Source of the DNA: Nonomuraea turcica
GTDB taxonomy: Bacteria; Actinomycetota; Actinomycetes; Streptosporangiales; Streptosporangiaceae
Length of the DNA: 64,000 nt
Direction of reading: 5' to 3'
Assembly: GCF_030718205.1 (NCBI RefSeq)
Contig: NZ_JAUZQF010000034.1
Span: 1 to 64,000 of the forward strand
Under the pieces are notes generated by a model. The model saw only the letters and a list, made by a program, of their open reading frames with translations. It was not told where the DNA came from and did no database searches. The translations under genes and the position numbers were made by a program. Of this stretch, positions 1 to 8,474 are shown in pieces. Numbering within the stretch: position 1 is the first letter of the stretch; each line of letters begins with the position of its first letter.

Positions 1-36
1 GCGTTCGTCCTGAGCCAGGATCAAACTCTCCAAACA
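1..36 (-). rRNA. rrs: 16S ribosomal RNA, 5' tip only
   Basis: The reverse complement reads GGAGAGTTTGATCCTGGCTC, the near-universal start of bacterial 16S rRNA. Aligning AGAGTTTGATC to E. coli base 8 puts the mature 5' end near position 36. The rest of the gene lies to the left, outside the window. The gene is transcribed leftward and its leader and promoter occupy the next ~190 bases. Confidence 0.95.
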
Positions 37-591
37 ATGATCATGTTCGGATGAATCATCCAAGCAATAACCGTCAAAAATGACGGGGTCATACATGTGT
101 GATGCACATGCACTGGCTTTTAACACAACTGTTGAGTTCTCAAGAAACGGACGCGTTTTCCGGCGTTTCGTTTCGGTCTTGCGTTATGTCTTAATTCTTA
201 CATCCCCTCGAATTCCTGTCAAATTGACCGGACTCGCGAGAACTGCGGGAATTAAGTCGCGCCCCGTTTCCGGGACAACCCCTCTAACTTACCAGCTCAT
301 CCAGAGTGATGCGAATCGTCCCGGATGACCAACGAGGAAGTGGGGTTTGCCGGGACATCTCCGGAGCTCCATGAGCCCCTCGGCCGCCCTGCGCTAGGCA
401 ACTCTAGCAGCCCGCGGCACCCACTTCGCGCAACTTAGGTAATCATGAGGTCCTTCCCTCACCACCTGACCCTCAAACCTCTGTCATGTCCACGCGCCGG
501 CGACGCCAGGTCAAGCCGACAGCAAGTCATCCGCAATCGCCCTCAGGTACGAAGTACTCACGAGCAGACTGCGCTCTTGGAGGTGCCCGCC
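37..591. other. rRNA leader/promoter region, otherwise gene-free
   Basis: No convincing coding region was found here. On the minus strand, positions 144-129 read CTTGAGAACTCAACAG, the boxA-like antitermination sequence typical of actinobacterial rrn leaders. A short hairpin (CCGTCA-loop-TGACGG) sits at about 71-86, close to the 16S 5' end. The promoter is listed separately. The right part (about 240-590) is the spacer to the divergent plus-strand gene at 592, and nothing was recognised in it. Confidence 0.7.
195..222 (-). promoter_or_regulatory. rRNA operon promoter (-35/-10)
   Basis: The minus strand has TTGACA (222-217), a 16-base spacer and TAAGAA (200-195), followed downstream by the boxA-like leader and the 16S gene. 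A consensus -35 at this distance from 16S is typical of a housekeeping-sigma rRNA promoter. It is a sequence match only, and further upstream promoters may exist. Confidence 0.6.
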
Positions 592-990
592 ATGACCCGC
601 TCGGAGTTCGACGACATCCGCGCGTTCCTCGCCGACGAGACCACCCATGCCGGGGACCTGCTGAGAATCGCCAGGACGCTGGTCGACGACCTCGAGCACG
701 CCCGCATGCGTGAGGCCGTGCTGCGCTCCCACTACTTGCACCTTCTCACGGCCGCGCGGGCTTCGGTGGCAGCCGAGGCCGTGGACGCGCCCGATCCCTT
801 GACGTTCCTCAGGCGCGAGTTGGCCGAGCAGGGTCAGCTTCCCGAGGACGGCGAGGCCATGCAGCGCATCCTGTCCGACGCTCGTGCGGGGGCCGCGCTG
901 GCCGCCGCGATGGAGGACAACGCTCTGAAGCGTCCTCGCGGCATGCGCCTGCGCCGTTGCATCGGCACGCACAGGACTCTTCGCAAGTAG
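592..990 (+). CDS. Hypothetical protein, 132 aa
   Basis: I do not recognise a family. The start ATG at 592 was chosen because TTGGAGG lies 8 bases upstream; an in-frame ATG at 445 would add 49 residues of arginine/proline-rich sequence that looks non-coding. The product is soluble and mostly alpha-helical, with an acidic first half (residues about 1-60, rich in Asp/Glu/Leu/Ala) and a strongly basic tail (RPRGMRLRRCIGTHRTLRK). It has no signal peptide or membrane segment. It is divergent from the rRNA operon and is followed by a small membrane-protein gene on the same strand. The function is unknown. Confidence 0.6.
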   Translation: MTRSEFDDIRAFLADETTHAGDLLRIARTLVDDLEHARMREAVLRSHYLHLLTAARASVAAEAVDAPDPLTFLRRELAEQGQLPEDGEAMQRILSDARAGAALAAAMEDNALKRPRGMRLRRCIGTHRTLRK

Positions 991-1084
991 ACCCAGCCAA
1001 CACCGGCACATGTTGCCCCACCGGTGACTGGATGACGACTCCGGACATACCGCCTCTTTCACCCCTGACTGCAAGACTGCGCAT

Positions 1085-1276
1085 ATGTGGCAGCGGGGGC
1101 TGAACTGGGCGGCAATCATCCTGGTCGGGACTTTCAGCCTGATGTGGGTTGGTGTCGTGATTTATGCGGACGAGCTCTCTCCTCCATGGATGCGCATCGC
1201 GCAGGCCGCCTTCGCCCTGCTGTTGCTCGGCTGGTCCGTGCAGAAAGCCATCGCGATGATCGCCGGGAAGGCGTGA
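1085..1276 (+). CDS. Small two-helix membrane protein, 63 aa
   Basis: The protein has two hydrophobic segments, residues about 7-26 (WAAIILVGTFSLMWVGVVIY) and 38-58 (AAFALLLLGWSVQKAIAMIA), joined by a short loop containing DELSPPWM. The layout suggests an inner-membrane hairpin. I do not recognise a family. No strong Shine-Dalgarno precedes the ATG. The gene ends 3 bases before the end of convergent kdpE. Its size, clear membrane character and position in an otherwise unused interval support a real gene, but the call rests on composition alone. Confidence 0.5.
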   Translation: MWQRGLNWAAIILVGTFSLMWVGVVIYADELSPPWMRIAQAAFALLLLGWSVQKAIAMIAGKA

Positions 1277-1279
1277 AGG

Positions 1280-1945
1280 TCACGGCTGGAACCGGTACCC
1301 CATGCCGGGCTCCGTCAGCAGATGCACCGGGTGGGCCGGGTCGCGTTCGAGCTTGCGGCGCAGCTGCGCCATGTACTGGCGCAGGTAGTGCGTCTCCTTG
1401 AGATAGGAGGCGCCCCAGACCTCGGTCAGGAGGTGGCGCTGGCTGATGAGCTTGCCCGGGTTCCGCAGCAGGATCTCCAGGAAGTGCCATTCCGTGGGCG
1501 TCAGCCGTACCCCTCCCGAAATCGTCTTGCTGGAAAGGTCGATGACGTGGTCGCCCAGTTGTACCGAGGAGACCTCCTCTTGCTGGCTCGTACGGCGGGT
1601 CACCGCGCGGATGCGGGCAAGCAGTTCGTCGATGCCGAACGGCTTCGTCACGTAGTCGTCGGCGCCCGCGTCGAGCGCGTCCACCTTGTCCGAGCTGTCC
1701 GACCGCCCGGAAAGGACGATGATCGGCACGGACGTCCAGCCCCGCAGCCCCTGGATGACCTCCACACCGTCGAGATCGGGCAGTCCCAGGTCGAGGATGA
1801 CCAGGTCGGGGTGCCAGTCGGCGGCATGGCGCAGCGCCGTGCCGCCGTCGGGCGCGACCGCGACCTCGTACTGCCTGGCGGCGAGATTGACCCGCAGGGC
1901 GCGCAGGATCTGCGGTTCGTCGTCCACGACGAGCACGCGGGTCAT
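1280..1945 (-). CDS. kdpE: KdpE-type response regulator
   Basis: This is an OmpR/PhoB-family response regulator of 221 aa, the normal length. The receiver domain (about 1-115) has the acidic pocket VVDDE (D8, D9), phosphoacceptor D52 in LVILDLGLPDLDG, and the KPFG switch lysine. The C-terminal winged helix (about 125-221) has the usual RHLLTEVWG and YLRQYMAQLRRKLE helices. The ATG overlaps the end of kdpD by 4 bases, so the two are translationally coupled. In the family, KdpE receives phosphate from KdpD and activates the kdpFABC potassium pump. No kdpFABC genes are in this window, so the target genes here are inferred rather than seen. Confidence 0.93.
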   Translation of the reverse strand: MTRVLVVDDEPQILRALRVNLAARQYEVAVAPDGGTALRHAADWHPDLVILDLGLPDLDGVEVIQGLRGWTSVPIIVLSGRSDSSDKVDALDAGADDYVTKPFGIDELLARIRAVTRRTSQQEEVSSVQLGDHVIDLSSKTISGGVRLTPTEWHFLEILLRNPGKLISQRHLLTEVWGASYLKETHYLRQYMAQLRRKLERDPAHPVHLLTEPGMGYRFQP

Positions 1946-4491
1946 GCGGCCCTCCGCAGCGAGACGGCCATGGTGAGTCCCCCTCCGGGTGTGTCCTCCA
2001 GGACGAGCGTGCCTCCCATCGCCTCGGTGAGGCCGCGCGAGAGCGCCAGGCCCAGCCCTACTCCCGTGTGGTTGTCGCGGTCGCCGAGCCGTTGGAAGGG
2101 CAGGAACACCCTTTCATGCGCTTCCTGCGGAATGCCCGGACCCCGGTCGATGATGCGGATTTCGACGTTCTCGCCGAGCCGGCTCGCCGTGACGAGCACG
2201 TGCTCCCCCTCGGGGGTGTAGCGGGCGGCGTTCGCCATGAGGTTGACGAGGATTCGTTCCAGCAGCGCGGCATCGGCCAGGATCTCGGGGAGGTCCGCGG
2301 GGATGTCGCTCTTGATCAGGCCGGGCGCGGGGGCGAGGTCGTCGAGTGCGCGCGGGAGGATGTCCTCGATCGCCACGGGCTGGAGGGTCACGCCGAGGGC
2401 GCCGGCCTGCAGCCGGCTCATGTCGAGCAGGTTAGAGATCAGGCGGTTGAGCTTGATCAGTGACTCATCCGCGGTGGCGAGCAACTCGGCGCGGTCCTCC
2501 TCCGACCACGTGATCTCGGAAACGCGCAGGCTCTCGATCGCGGCCATGGCCGAGGCGAGGGGCGTACGGAGGTCGTGGCTGACGGCGGCGAGCAGGGCGG
2601 TGCGCATCTTGTCGGCCTCGGCCAGCGGCCGGGCCCGTTCGGCCGCCTCCCGCAGCCGTTGCTGCCGCAACGCGACCGCCGCCTCGGCCGCGAACGCCTC
2701 AAGCACCCGCCGATCGCTGGCGTCGAGCAGCCGCCCGTGGGCGGCCAACGCCAGCCGGTCGTCGATCATGATGTCGATGTCCGCCGTCCCAGGCGAGGTG
2801 GCGGGCGGACCGCCCGAGGTGGAAACGATCCGCCAGCCGTCGTCCCGGCGGGTATGGCTGATCCGCTCCGGGATCGGCCCGGTCTGAGCATTGTCCGTGC
2901 GTTCGAGCAGGGTCACCGAGGTCAGGCCGAACGTCTCGCGCATCCTCGCCAGCAGCGACGGCAGCGCCGCCTCGCCCCGCAGCACATGGCCGGCCAGCGT
3001 GGCGAGCACCTCCGCGTCGGCCCGCGATCGCGCCGCCTCCCTGCTCCGTCTGGCCGCCAGGTCGACGACCGTGCTCACCATGACCGCGACGAGCACGAAG
3101 ATGGCCAGCGCGAGCACGTTCTCCGGCTCGGCGATCGTCAACGTGTGCAGCGGCGGCGTGAAGAACCAGTTGAGCAGCCCGAACCCGAGCACCGCCGCCG
3201 CCAGCGCCGGCCACATGCCGCCCACCAGCGCCACGCCCACCACGAGCAGCAAGAAGAGCAGGATCTCACTGGGCAGCGACAGGTGCAGCGGCCGCAGTGC
3301 GGCCGTGAGCAGCGGCATCCCGAGCAGGGTCAGCCCCCAGCCGTACGCACGCCGGGTGCGGGTCAGCGCCGCCCTCGACCGCCCCCGATCGCGCACCTTC
3401 CTGGTCGCCTCGTGCGTGACCATGTGCACGTCGATGGTTCCTGACAGGGCCGTCGTCGTCACCCCGACCCCTCGCGAGACGATCTGCGCCAGCCGCCCTC
3501 TCTTCGACGCGCCGAGGACGAGCTGGGTGGCGTTCACACCGCGCGCGAACTCGAGCAGCGTCCGGGGCACGTCGTCGCCGATCACCTGGTGGTACGTGCC
3601 GCCCAGGTCCTCGACGAGCGTGCGCTGGCGGGCCAGGTGCGCCGGGTCGCCGCCGGAAGCCAGGCCGTCGGCCCTGGTGACGTGCACGGCCAGCAGATCC
3701 GAGCCCTTGGTGCGCGCCGCGATGCGCGCGGCCCGGCGGATGAGCGTGTCCCCTTCGGGGCCGCCGGTGAGCGCCACGACGACGCGCTCGCGAGTCTCCC
3801 AGGTGCCGTGGATGGAGTGTTCCGTACGGTAGCGGTCGAGTTGTTCCTCAACCTTGCCCGCCACCCAGAGCAGCGCCAGCTCACGCAGAGCGGTCAGGTT
3901 GCCGACGCGGAAGTAGTTGGCCAGCGCCGCGTCGAGCTTCTCGGGGGCGTAGACGTTGCCGTGCGCCATGCGGCGGCGCAGTGCCTCGGGCGCCATATCG
4001 ACCAGCTCGATCTGGTCGGCCCGCCGCACCACCTCGTCCGGCACGGTCTCGCGCTGTCGCACGCCGGTGATCTGCTCGACCACATCGTTCAGCGATTCGA
4101 GGTGCTGGATGTTGACGGTGGAGATGACATCGATGCCGGCGTCGAGGATCTCCTCGACGTCCTGCCAGCGCTTGGGGTTGCGGGAGCCGGGGACGTTCGT
4201 GTGGGCGAGCTCATCGATCAGCGCCACGGTGGGAGCGCGGGCGATGACGGCGTCGGGGTCGAGCTCGGTGAACGTCGCGCCCCGGTAGGCCATGGTCTTC
4301 CTCGGGAGGATCTCCAGGCCCTCGAGCAGGCGGGCGGTGCGGGCGCGGCCGTAGGTCTCGACGAAACCCACGACCACGTCCTTGCCGCGTTCCCGGCCCC
4401 GGCGCGCCTCGCTCAGCATGGCGAACGTCTTGCCCACCCCTGGGGCCGCGCCCAGGTAGACGCGCAACCGCCCGCGGGCCGTGCCTCCCAT
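1942..4491 (-). CDS. kdpD: KdpD-type sensor histidine kinase
   Basis: The 849-aa product has the full KdpD layout. An N-terminal KdpD/Walker domain (about 8-215) carries GAAPGVGKT at 14-22 and DELAHTN, followed by a universal-stress-like domain (about 230-350). Four membrane helices lie at about 380-480, then a GAF-like region. The HisKA domain has the phosphorylated His in SHDLRTPL (H639), and the HATPase domain ends with GVGLGLALS. KdpD proteins sense potassium/osmotic state and phosphorylate KdpE. The start is supported by TGGAGGA just upstream of ATG. The gene starts 9 bases after the truncated-haemoglobin gene, so all three form one operon. Confidence 0.95.
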   Translation of the reverse strand: MGGTARGRLRVYLGAAPGVGKTFAMLSEARRGRERGKDVVVGFVETYGRARTARLLEGLEILPRKTMAYRGATFTELDPDAVIARAPTVALIDELAHTNVPGSRNPKRWQDVEEILDAGIDVISTVNIQHLESLNDVVEQITGVRQRETVPDEVVRRADQIELVDMAPEALRRRMAHGNVYAPEKLDAALANYFRVGNLTALRELALLWVAGKVEEQLDRYRTEHSIHGTWETRERVVVALTGGPEGDTLIRRAARIAARTKGSDLLAVHVTRADGLASGGDPAHLARQRTLVEDLGGTYHQVIGDDVPRTLLEFARGVNATQLVLGASKRGRLAQIVSRGVGVTTTALSGTIDVHMVTHEATRKVRDRGRSRAALTRTRRAYGWGLTLLGMPLLTAALRPLHLSLPSEILLFLLLVVGVALVGGMWPALAAAVLGFGLLNWFFTPPLHTLTIAEPENVLALAIFVLVAVMVSTVVDLAARRSREAARSRADAEVLATLAGHVLRGEAALPSLLARMRETFGLTSVTLLERTDNAQTGPIPERISHTRRDDGWRIVSTSGGPPATSPGTADIDIMIDDRLALAAHGRLLDASDRRVLEAFAAEAAVALRQQRLREAAERARPLAEADKMRTALLAAVSHDLRTPLASAMAAIESLRVSEITWSEEDRAELLATADESLIKLNRLISNLLDMSRLQAGALGVTLQPVAIEDILPRALDDLAPAPGLIKSDIPADLPEILADAALLERILVNLMANAARYTPEGEHVLVTASRLGENVEIRIIDRGPGIPQEAHERVFLPFQRLGDRDNHTGVGLGLALSRGLTEAMGGTLVLEDTPGGGLTMAVSLRRAA

Positions 4492-4500
4492 TCCTCCAGG

Positions 4501-4968
4501 TTACGGCTGGTACGGCGGAGCGACCCCCCAGCCCCAGTGCGGCACCGGCGCCTGCGGCGGAGGCGCCGCCCCGGGCTGGGAGTTGTGCTTGGCCAACCGG
4601 GTGCCCCATTCGATGTAGCCAGCGAACGCCGCCCTGAACTCTGGGTCGTCGGGCAGCCCGACCTCGTCGGCGGCGTCCATGAGCAGATTCACCCACCTGC
4701 GGCGCTGCTGCTCGGTGATCGCCTTGCCGAGGTGGTGGCGGAGCATGTTGGGGTAGCCGCCGCGTTCCTTGGTGTAGCGGTCAGGTCCGCCGAACACCTC
4801 GCTCAACCACATGGCGACGTGTTGGGGATGATCCGGGTCCATGTGCGCGAACAACGGCCCGATCACGTCGTCCTTCACCACGGTGCGGTAGAACGCCTCG
4901 GTCAGCCGCTCGAACGCCTCGGTGCCACCCGCCCACTCGTACAGCGTCGGCGCTGTCTCATCAGTCAT
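4501..4968 (-). CDS. Group II truncated haemoglobin
   Basis: The 155-aa product matches group II truncated haemoglobins (trHbO-like). It has the N-terminal YEWAGG start, the FYRTVVKD helix, the proximal histidine region LRHHLGKAI and the G8 tryptophan in QRRRWVNLLMD. A proline-rich tail of about 25 residues (PPPQAPVPHWGWG) extends past the globin fold. Group II trHbs bind O2/NO through haem in the cytoplasm. It is the first gene of an operon with kdpD and kdpE, an unusual pairing. It starts at ATG, and the stop is 9 bases from kdpD. Confidence 0.9.
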   Translation of the reverse strand: MTDETAPTLYEWAGGTEAFERLTEAFYRTVVKDDVIGPLFAHMDPDHPQHVAMWLSEVFGGPDRYTKERGGYPNMLRHHLGKAITEQQRRRWVNLLMDAADEVGLPDDPEFRAAFAGYIEWGTRLAKHNSQPGAAPPPQAPVPHWGWGVAPPYQP

Positions 4969-5046
4969 GTAATGATGTAATCATCCGCGGGGTCGGGGAG
5001 CAACGCCCGCCTGCGGCGAGAAGGGCACCATACCCGCTGGAAATGA

Positions 5047-5078
5047 CAAAGTCCCCGGCCATTCGGCCGGGGACTTTG
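5047..5078 (-). terminator. Hairpin terminator after initiator tRNA 1
   Basis: A perfect 14-bp stem (CAAAGTCCCCGGCC / GGCCGGGGACTTTG, loop ATTC) begins a few bases beyond the tRNA 3' end. The A/T-rich base of the stem supplies the short U-run on the minus strand. It probably ends the tRNA transcript and may also work on convergent transcripts. Confidence 0.75.
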
Positions 5079-5082
5079 TGTT

Positions 5083-5159
5083 TGGTAGCGGGGACAGGAT
5101 TTGAACCTGCGACCTCTGGGTTATGAGCCCAGCGAGCTACCGAACTGCTCCACCCCGCG
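5083..5159 (-). tRNA. Initiator tRNA-fMet (CAT), copy 1, CCA encoded
   Basis: The minus strand gives a 77-nt cloverleaf with the acceptor strand CGCGGGG pairing to CCCCGCT, anticodon CAT in CTCATAA and a T-loop GTTCAAAT. Two initiator hallmarks are present: an unpaired first position (C1:U72) and three consecutive G-C pairs in the anticodon stem (GGG/CCC). The 3' CCA is encoded. Copy 2 lies 108 bases to the right with the same mature sequence as far as I can read. Confidence 0.95.
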
Positions 5160-5236
5160 TCGCTGTCTTACGTTTATAACTATACAGCCCCGAGCGAGTG
5201 CTCGCGCCAGTTAAAACAAACCCACCGCAGAACGCA

Positions 5237-5264
5237 CGAAAGGCCCGGTTTCCCGGGCCTTTCG
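5237..5264 (-). terminator. Hairpin terminator after initiator tRNA 2
   Basis: A perfect 12-bp stem (CGAAAGGCCCGG / CCGGGCCTTTCG, 4-nt loop) begins 3 bases beyond the encoded CCA of tRNA copy 2. It lies between the two tRNA genes, so each tRNA probably forms its own transcription unit. Confidence 0.75.
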
Positions 5265-5267
5265 ACA

Positions 5268-5344
5268 TGGTAGCGGGGGCAGGATTTGAACCTGCGACCT
5301 CTGGGTTATGAGCCCAGCGAGCTACCGAACTGCTCCACCCCGCG
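5268..5344 (-). tRNA. Initiator tRNA-fMet (CAT), copy 2, CCA encoded
   Basis: The same 77-nt structure as copy 1: C1:U72 mismatch, GGG/CCC anticodon-stem pairs, CAT anticodon and encoded CCA. It lies downstream of the UPF0182 gene's 3' end on the same strand and is followed by its own hairpin. Confidence 0.95.
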
Positions 5345-5398
5345 TCGCGTTGTGCCTTAAGACTAGACGGCAACGCGGGGATGGCGCAAACCGAACGG

Positions 5399-8377
5399 CT
5401 AAGACGTGCCCTGCGCCTGTGGTGATCCTGTCGGCGAGGGCGATCCCGTCGGCGATGTAGTGGGCGTGGCGGTCGGCGTGGCGGTCGGCGAGGCCGTCGG
5501 GCTGGCCGTGGGCGCCGACTGCTGCGTGTTGGCGCTCTGCAGCGCCTTCAGCGCCTCCTCCAGCCGCTTCTGCGCCTCGCCATAGGCGTCCCAGTCCGGC
5601 GGGCTGGCCTGCAGCGCCTTCTGGGCGTCCTCGTAGGCCTTCCTGGCGTTGGAGATCGCCGTGTTGAGCGCCGTGCTGGTCTGGCTGGGCTGTTGTTGCT
5701 GCTGCTGGGGCTGCTGCTGTTGCTGTTGCTGCTCCTGCTCGCCGAAGACCTCCTTCAGCGCCTCGTCCAGCGTGCGGCCCACACCGATCTTGGCGCCGTA
5801 CGACACCAGCACCCGCTGCAGGATCGGGTACGGCTCCTGCCCGCCGCCTGCGGCCACCTGGATGTACACCGGTTCGATGTAGACCAGGCCGCCCGCGTAC
5901 GGGAGCGTCAGCAGATTGCCGTAGCGGACCGACGAGGCGCCGACGCCCAGCAGGTTGAGCTCACCCGCGAACCGGCTCTGGAAGGAGTTTTGTGCCTGCC
6001 CAGGACCAGGGATAGGGGTGCTCGACGGCATCCGCAGGATACGGATGCGCCCGTAGCCGGAGCCGGCCGACGAGTCGACCGCCATGAACGCCGCCAGGTT
6101 GGGCCCCTGACGCGGCACGAACGTCGTCGTCAGCGAGAACGCCGGCTGGCCGCCCGGCATCGTGGTGGTCAGGTAGTAAGGCGGCTGCTTGATGTTCTTG
6201 TCGCCCTGGGTGGGGTCGCCGGGGACGTTCCAGAAGTCCTGGCCGCTGTAGAAGGCGGCGGGGTCGGTGATGTGGTAGCGCGACAGGGTGTAGCGCTGCA
6301 CCTTGAACAGGTCCTCCGGGTAGCGCACGTGGCTGCGCAGCTCGGCGCTCATCTCCGAGGCCGGGCGGATGATGCCGGGGAAGGCCGCGCTCCAGGTCTT
6401 CAGCACCGGGTCGTTGGTGTCCCAGCCGTAGAGCTTGACCGTGCCGTCGTAGGCGTCGACCGTGGCCTTGACCGAGTTGCGCATGTAGTTGATCTTGTCG
6501 CTCGGCTGCTGAGCGATCACGCGACGGTCGGTGGTCGTGTCACGCGTCATATCGTCGAGGCTCTCGCTCTGCGAGTACGGGTAGTCGTTGGACGTCGTGT
6601 AGCCGTCGACGATCCAGACGATGCGCCCGTCGACGATCGTCGGGTAAGGGTTGCCGTCGAGCGTGAGGAACGGGGCGACCTTCTGGACCCTGTCACGCGG
6701 GTTGCGCTCGTACAGGATCTTGGAGTTGTCGTTGACGTCGCCCGAGAGCAGGATGTTCGCCTCGCCGTACTTGGCGGCGTAGAGAAGCCTGTTGAAGAAC
6801 GATCCGACGGGCACGCCGCCGCCGGTGTAGGTCGTGTTCTCCTGGCCCGTGCCACCCGTCTTCGGGTAGTCGAGCTCCTGCGGGTTCTTGGGGTTGCCGC
6901 CGGCGATGACGTAGTGGTCGGAGGTCTGGTCCTCGCCGTAGTAGACCCGCGGCTCCTTGAGCTTGGTGCTGTCGACGAGCGGGCCGGTGACCGGCATGTC
7001 CTTGGCGTCGTAGTCGGGCAGACCCTGGGAGTCGACCTTGTTGCCGGGCGCCGCGACGAAGCCGTAGCCGTGGGTGTAGACCAGGTGCCGGTTGATCCAG
7101 TTGTTCTGGCCCGCGTCCGGACCGGTCAGCTCCCGGACGCCGACGATATGGTCGATCATCTTGCCGGTGCTGTCGGGGTAGCGGTCGACGTCGAGCGGCT
7201 CGGCGAAGTTGTAGAAGCCGCGGATGCGCTGGGTCTGCTCGTAGGTGGACGAGACCAGCGCCGGGTCGAGCAGCCGCACGCCGGAGACCGAGGTGTCGCC
7301 GCGGGGCTGGACCTTAGTCGGGTCGGCCTGGGCGTTGTAGGTCTCGACCTCGGTCTTGTCGACGTTGTAGGCCTCCCGCGTGGCCTCGATGTTGCGCTGG
7401 ATGTAGGCCGCCTCCTTGCCCTGCTGGTTGGGCTTGACCTGGAACTGCTCGACCAGCGCCGGGTAGACGCCGCCGATCAGGATGGCCGAGAGCACCAGCA
7501 GGCCGAAAGAGACCCCGGGCAGCATGCCGCCGGGCCGCACCACGCCGGCGAAGAACAGCGCGGCGCAGATCAGCGCGATGATCGCGAGAATGGTCTTGGC
7601 CGGCAGGACCGCGTTGACGTCGGTGTAGGACGCGCCGTGCACGAAGCCGCGGTCGGAGAAGACCAGGCTGTAGCGGTCGACCCAGTAGGCGACGGCCTTG
7701 AGCAGCACGAAGATGCCGAGCAGGACGGACAGGTGCACCCGCGCCGCCCTGGAGGCGTGCACGCCCGGCGACTGCAGGCGGAACCCGCCGTAGAGGTAGT
7801 GCGTGATGGCCGCCAGGATGGCCGAGAGGATCACGGCGGTGAACAGGAAGTTCAGCGTCATCCGGATGAACGGCAGGTCGAACATGTAGAACGAGATGTC
7901 CCACCCGTGCAGCCTGTCCTGCTTGCCGACCGGCACACCGTTGATGAACTTCAGCCATGTCTCCCACTGCCCCGCGAACGAGGAGCCGGAGAAGAGCGCA
8001 AGCAATCCCATGCCGACGATGAAGATCAGCTTACGGTGGGGGTCGAGCGCCATGCGATAGCGGTCGGCGCCGCTGGCGCCACCGAACATCGCGGGCCCGA
8101 ACATCGGCCGCGTGCGGAACGCCAGCAGCATGTTTCCGCCGGCGATGGCGACCATGAGCAGCGCCCCGACCACGAAAAGCGCGATCTGGGTCAGCACTAC
8201 GCCGGTGAACACCGACGAGTAGTCGACAGCGTCAAACCACAAATAGTCGGTATAGATACCGGAAAACAGGAAGAACAATGCCACGATCGCCACGAGAGCG
8301 ATCGCCACAGGCAGGAGCAGTCGTGGCCGACGGGGCAAGCGCATCGCCCTGCCGGCTCCTGGGGTCCGGAAGCTCAA
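5399..8377 (-). CDS. UPF0182 family membrane protein
   Basis: This ~992-aa protein matches the UPF0182 family (Rv3193c type). The N-terminal part has about seven membrane helices (about 12-330), including VAIALVAIVALFFLFSGIYTDYLWF, typical of the family. A large extracytoplasmic domain follows (about 340-890, with RDRVQKVAPFLTLDGNPYP). The C-terminal ~110 residues are low-complexity: a Gln run broken by Pro, then SPTA/TPTA repeats. I chose TTG at 8377 because it gives the family's MSFRTP start with GAGGGG upstream; ATG at 8422 would add 15 residues. The molecular function is unknown. It heads the conserved block shared with mycobacteria. Confidence 0.9.
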   Translation of the reverse strand: MSFRTPGAGRAMRLPRRPRLLLPVAIALVAIVALFFLFSGIYTDYLWFDAVDYSSVFTGVVLTQIALFVVGALLMVAIAGGNMLLAFRTRPMFGPAMFGGASGADRYRMALDPHRKLIFIVGMGLLALFSGSSFAGQWETWLKFINGVPVGKQDRLHGWDISFYMFDLPFIRMTLNFLFTAVILSAILAAITHYLYGGFRLQSPGVHASRAARVHLSVLLGIFVLLKAVAYWVDRYSLVFSDRGFVHGASYTDVNAVLPAKTILAIIALICAALFFAGVVRPGGMLPGVSFGLLVLSAILIGGVYPALVEQFQVKPNQQGKEAAYIQRNIEATREAYNVDKTEVETYNAQADPTKVQPRGDTSVSGVRLLDPALVSSTYEQTQRIRGFYNFAEPLDVDRYPDSTGKMIDHIVGVRELTGPDAGQNNWINRHLVYTHGYGFVAAPGNKVDSQGLPDYDAKDMPVTGPLVDSTKLKEPRVYYGEDQTSDHYVIAGGNPKNPQELDYPKTGGTGQENTTYTGGGVPVGSFFNRLLYAAKYGEANILLSGDVNDNSKILYERNPRDRVQKVAPFLTLDGNPYPTIVDGRIVWIVDGYTTSNDYPYSQSESLDDMTRDTTTDRRVIAQQPSDKINYMRNSVKATVDAYDGTVKLYGWDTNDPVLKTWSAAFPGIIRPASEMSAELRSHVRYPEDLFKVQRYTLSRYHITDPAAFYSGQDFWNVPGDPTQGDKNIKQPPYYLTTTMPGGQPAFSLTTTFVPRQGPNLAAFMAVDSSAGSGYGRIRILRMPSSTPIPGPGQAQNSFQSRFAGELNLLGVGASSVRYGNLLTLPYAGGLVYIEPVYIQVAAGGGQEPYPILQRVLVSYGAKIGVGRTLDEALKEVFGEQEQQQQQQQPQQQQQQPSQTSTALNTAISNARKAYEDAQKALQASPPDWDAYGEAQKRLEEALKALQSANTQQSAPTASPTASPTATPTATPTTSPTGSPSPTGSPQAQGTS

Positions 8378-8474
8378 GGCCAACCCCTCGTCGTGATGAA
8401 GAAACGGTCCGTGTTCTGGCAACCTACACCGCTAGGCCAGCCATACGGCTAACGCACGGCGGTCGCCAGAAGTT

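Noticed and set aside
5137..5373. 78-aa minus-strand frame
   Set aside because: It runs through an initiator tRNA and its terminator, so it is not a gene.
5693..8452. Very long plus-strand open frame opposite the UPF0182 gene
   Set aside because: It is the antisense shadow of a high-GC gene: Arg/Val/Asp/Gly-rich with no domain and no ribosome site, while the minus strand encodes a recognised family.
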